This document shows, one piece after another, positions 54,915 to 55,055 of a stretch of 55,055 nucleotides of DNA. Under the pieces are notes generated by a model. It was given only the letters and a program-made list of their open reading frames with translations, made no database searches and had not been told where the DNA came from. A program made the translations under genes and the position numbers. Source of the DNA: an uncultured Methylotenera sp. Lineage in GTDB: Bacteria; Pseudomonadota; Gammaproteobacteria; Burkholderiales; Methylophilaceae. Numbering within the stretch: position 1 is the first letter of the stretch; each line of letters begins with the position of its first letter. The DNA lies in the NCBI RefSeq assembly GCF_946479685.1, contig NZ_CAMLGS010000014.1:1-55055 (forward strand), given 5' to 3'.

Positions 54915-55055
54915 TTAACGGTCTCTGCCGCCAGTTCTAAACTGGTTGCCAGTATTGCCACGATTTTGCTGTCCCTGCGCTACATGACCACGATTGCCAT
55001 TGCCGCGATTACTGTTGCGGTTGTCATTGCCACGGTTGTTATTACTCCGGCTGTC
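54915..55055 (-). CDS. C-terminal tail of an Arg/Gly/Asn-rich protein (probable DEAD-box RNA helicase), partial
   Basis: The last 47 codons of a minus-strand gene that runs off the window; stop TAA at 54915-54917. The peptide is rich in NRG/RGN repeats ([28 protein letters not shown]) and ends FRTGGRDR. Such tails are common on RhlE-type RNA helicases and some RNA-binding proteins. The catalytic part is outside the window, so the family is an inference. Confidence 0.55.
   Translation of the reverse strand, partial: DSRSNNNRGNDNRNSNRGNGNRGHVAQGQQNRGNTGNQFRTGGRDR

Overview
The window reads as a contiguous piece of a betaproteobacterial chromosome. The best guess is a Methylophilaceae methylotroph (Methylotenera/Methylophilus type). 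The basis is moderate GC, the beta-type order suhB / trmJ / cysE / iscR / iscS / iscU / iscA / hscB / hscA / fdx, a Gcr-family membrane protein, and the style of the nitrate-assimilation cluster. The taxon is an inference. No rRNA, tRNA, CRISPR array, IS transposase or prophage was seen.

Layout. (1) 0.3-3 kb: prfB with its programmed +1 frameshift, then lysS and a terminator. (2) 3.1-4.7 kb: a phosphate-selective porin behind a near-consensus Pho box. (3) 4.7-8 kb, minus strand: LuxR regulator, CHASE3 hybrid histidine kinase and single-domain response regulator in one operon. (4) 8-10.7 kb: small exported protein, SulP transporter and beta-carbonic anhydrase, probably a bicarbonate module. 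(5) 10.8-17.9 kb, minus strand: complete ISC iron-sulfur operon with an additional cysteine desulfurase and an IscR-type promoter. (6) 18-24.3 kb: cysE, exported trypsin-like protease with TPR tail, trmJ, suhB and the Gcr-family protein. (7) 24.5-29.9 kb: MarR regulator with a NodT / FUSC / DUF1656 / HlyD aromatic-acid-type efflux system. (8) 30-35.1 kb, minus strand: PAS/poly-HAMP chemoreceptor and EAL-CBS-GGDEF protein. (9) 35.4-38 kb: mutS. (10) 38.1-53.2 kb: nitrate assimilation. (11) 53.2 kb to the end, minus strand: exported DUF4124-like protein, SlyD-type FKBP, YaiI/UPF0178 protein and the Arg/Gly/Asn-rich tail of a gene running off the window.

The nitrate region is the most informative. 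nasT has a sigma-54 promoter and an NtrC-type inverted repeat. The leader between nasT and nrtA carries two hexaloop hairpins of the ANTAR type followed by a strong intrinsic terminator, so NasT probably antiterminates nrtABC-porin. A second sigma-54 promoter, preceded by a 34-bp palindrome with TGCACC/GGTGCA ends, lies ahead of nirB-narK-PP2C/kinase-nirD-nasA. A membrane-anchored PP2C phosphatase/Ser-Thr kinase fusion lies inside this operon, and no nasS partner for NasT is visible.

A second theme is non-coding. Short imperfect tandem repeats (unit 12-17 bp, 2-4 copies) recur at gene boundaries across the window with unrelated unit sequences. There is also one ~97-bp MITE-like element with terminal inverted repeats between iscS and iscU.
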